Shown here piece after piece: positions 31,539 to 31,768 of a DNA stretch of 31,768 bases. This DNA is from a virus. The notes beneath the pieces were generated by a model. The model saw nothing but the letters and a program-made list of their open reading frames with translations. It was not told where the DNA came from and made no database searches. The DNA lies in IMG/VR virus record IMGVR_UViG_3300034198_004094, positions 1 through 31,768 of that record; one strand, given 5' to 3'. Every line of letters starts with the position of its first letter. Within the stretch, counting starts at the first letter, position 1. The position numbers were made by a program, and so were the translations under genes.

Positions 31539-31768
31539 TTATTTTACAGCTACTGCATCTACCCATGCTTGGACTGTCAAGCGATGTTTTACACTGCAGT
31601 CTGTATACTTTGCAATGATATCAGCTTCCCAAAGCGCCCGCTCAGGGTCGATTAAATACGTTGGCGGCGTTTGGAGCGTCGGGCAGTTCGCTGCTAGGTT
31701 TGCCGGCGGCAGCGGCATTGGCGTCACTGACACCGCTTTCGAGCACCCGGCGCAAAGCGTCAGAACCA
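31539..31768 (-). CDS. Partial spanin-like (Rz1-type) lipoprotein
   Basis: The frame enters from the right edge and ends at TAA 31539-31541. The visible N-terminal part reads VLTLCAGCSKAVSV, a hydrophobic end followed by an AGC that could be a lipobox cysteine, although Cys at the -3 position is unusual. It continues with Pro-rich sequence (TPMPLPPANLAANCPTL) and a helical end (DPERALWEADIIAKY). Small Pro-rich lipoproteins of this form act as outer-membrane spanins (Rz1) in phage lysis. If the start is outside the window, an Rz, holin or endolysin gene may lie further right. An internal GTG at 31733 is also open but would lose the lipobox. Confidence 0.6.
   Translation of the reverse strand, partial: VLTLCAGCSKAVSVTPMPLPPANLAANCPTLQTPPTYLIDPERALWEADIIAKYTDCSVKHRLTVQAWVDAVAVK

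Noticed and set aside
1-31768. tRNA genes
   Set aside because: No cloverleaf-like stretch was noticed by eye in the few non-coding gaps; a dedicated scan would be needed to exclude one inside coding sequence.

Overview
The window is a stretch of a tailed double-stranded DNA phage genome, most likely podovirus-like. No ribosomal, tRNA or clear host gene was recognised. The two arms converge. Bases 2-15334 are a tightly packed plus-strand early/replication operon, and bases 15415-31768 are a minus-strand virion (tail and ejection) operon. A strong rho-independent terminator at 15379-15410 lies between them. Gene starts mostly carry AAGGAG-type ribosome sites, and stop/start overlaps (ATGA, GTGA, TAATG) are common. 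G+C looks balanced by eye. The tail-fibre style and the ejection proteins recall uncultured aquatic proteobacterial phages, but the host is inference. Terminase, portal, capsid, integrase and repressor genes are not in the window.

Left arm: after several unrecognised small genes (2-2416) and a terminator at 2445-2470, a second block begins. It holds a VRR-NUC nuclease, a family A DNA polymerase, a zinc-finger protein, a SAM methyltransferase, a tiny membrane protein, a Myb/SANT-like small protein, a DxD glycosyltransferase, a DUF6378-like protein with an N-terminal HTH, a Cas4/RecB-type PD-(D/E)XK nuclease, a degenerate HNH-like protein and a SNF2-type helicase. These are followed by a coiled-coil protein, a possible ssDNA-binding protein with an acidic tail, a small HTH protein and a primase-helicase. 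Together they form a replication and recombination module. The polymerase has Leu at the position equivalent to E. coli Pol I Phe762, a viral polymerase type that has been associated with temperate or slower replication.

Two replication genes are broken in the given sequence. The ssDNA-binding-like gene has an in-frame amber codon (11763-11765) before its acidic tail. The primase-helicase has a one-base frame change near 14593-14600 that detaches its C-terminal ~190 residues. These could be sequence errors, real mutations or translational control.

Right arm, in transcription order on the minus strand: a partial spanin-like lipoprotein at the window edge, a protein built of exact 66-bp repeats, two tail-fibre-like proteins, a tail-hub or stabilization-like protein, a small tail protein, three ejection/internal virion proteins (one with an M15-like peptidase motif), and a 2503-residue polyvalent protein. 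That giant has a zincin-like HEALGH motif, an ADP-ribosyltransferase-like domain and an LPD38-like helical C-terminal region. The most unusual signal is a 61-codon ORF nested in another frame inside the giant gene (21336-21521, minus). It has a perfect AAGGAG site and coincides with the giant protein's low-complexity linker, so it looks like an overprinted gene.
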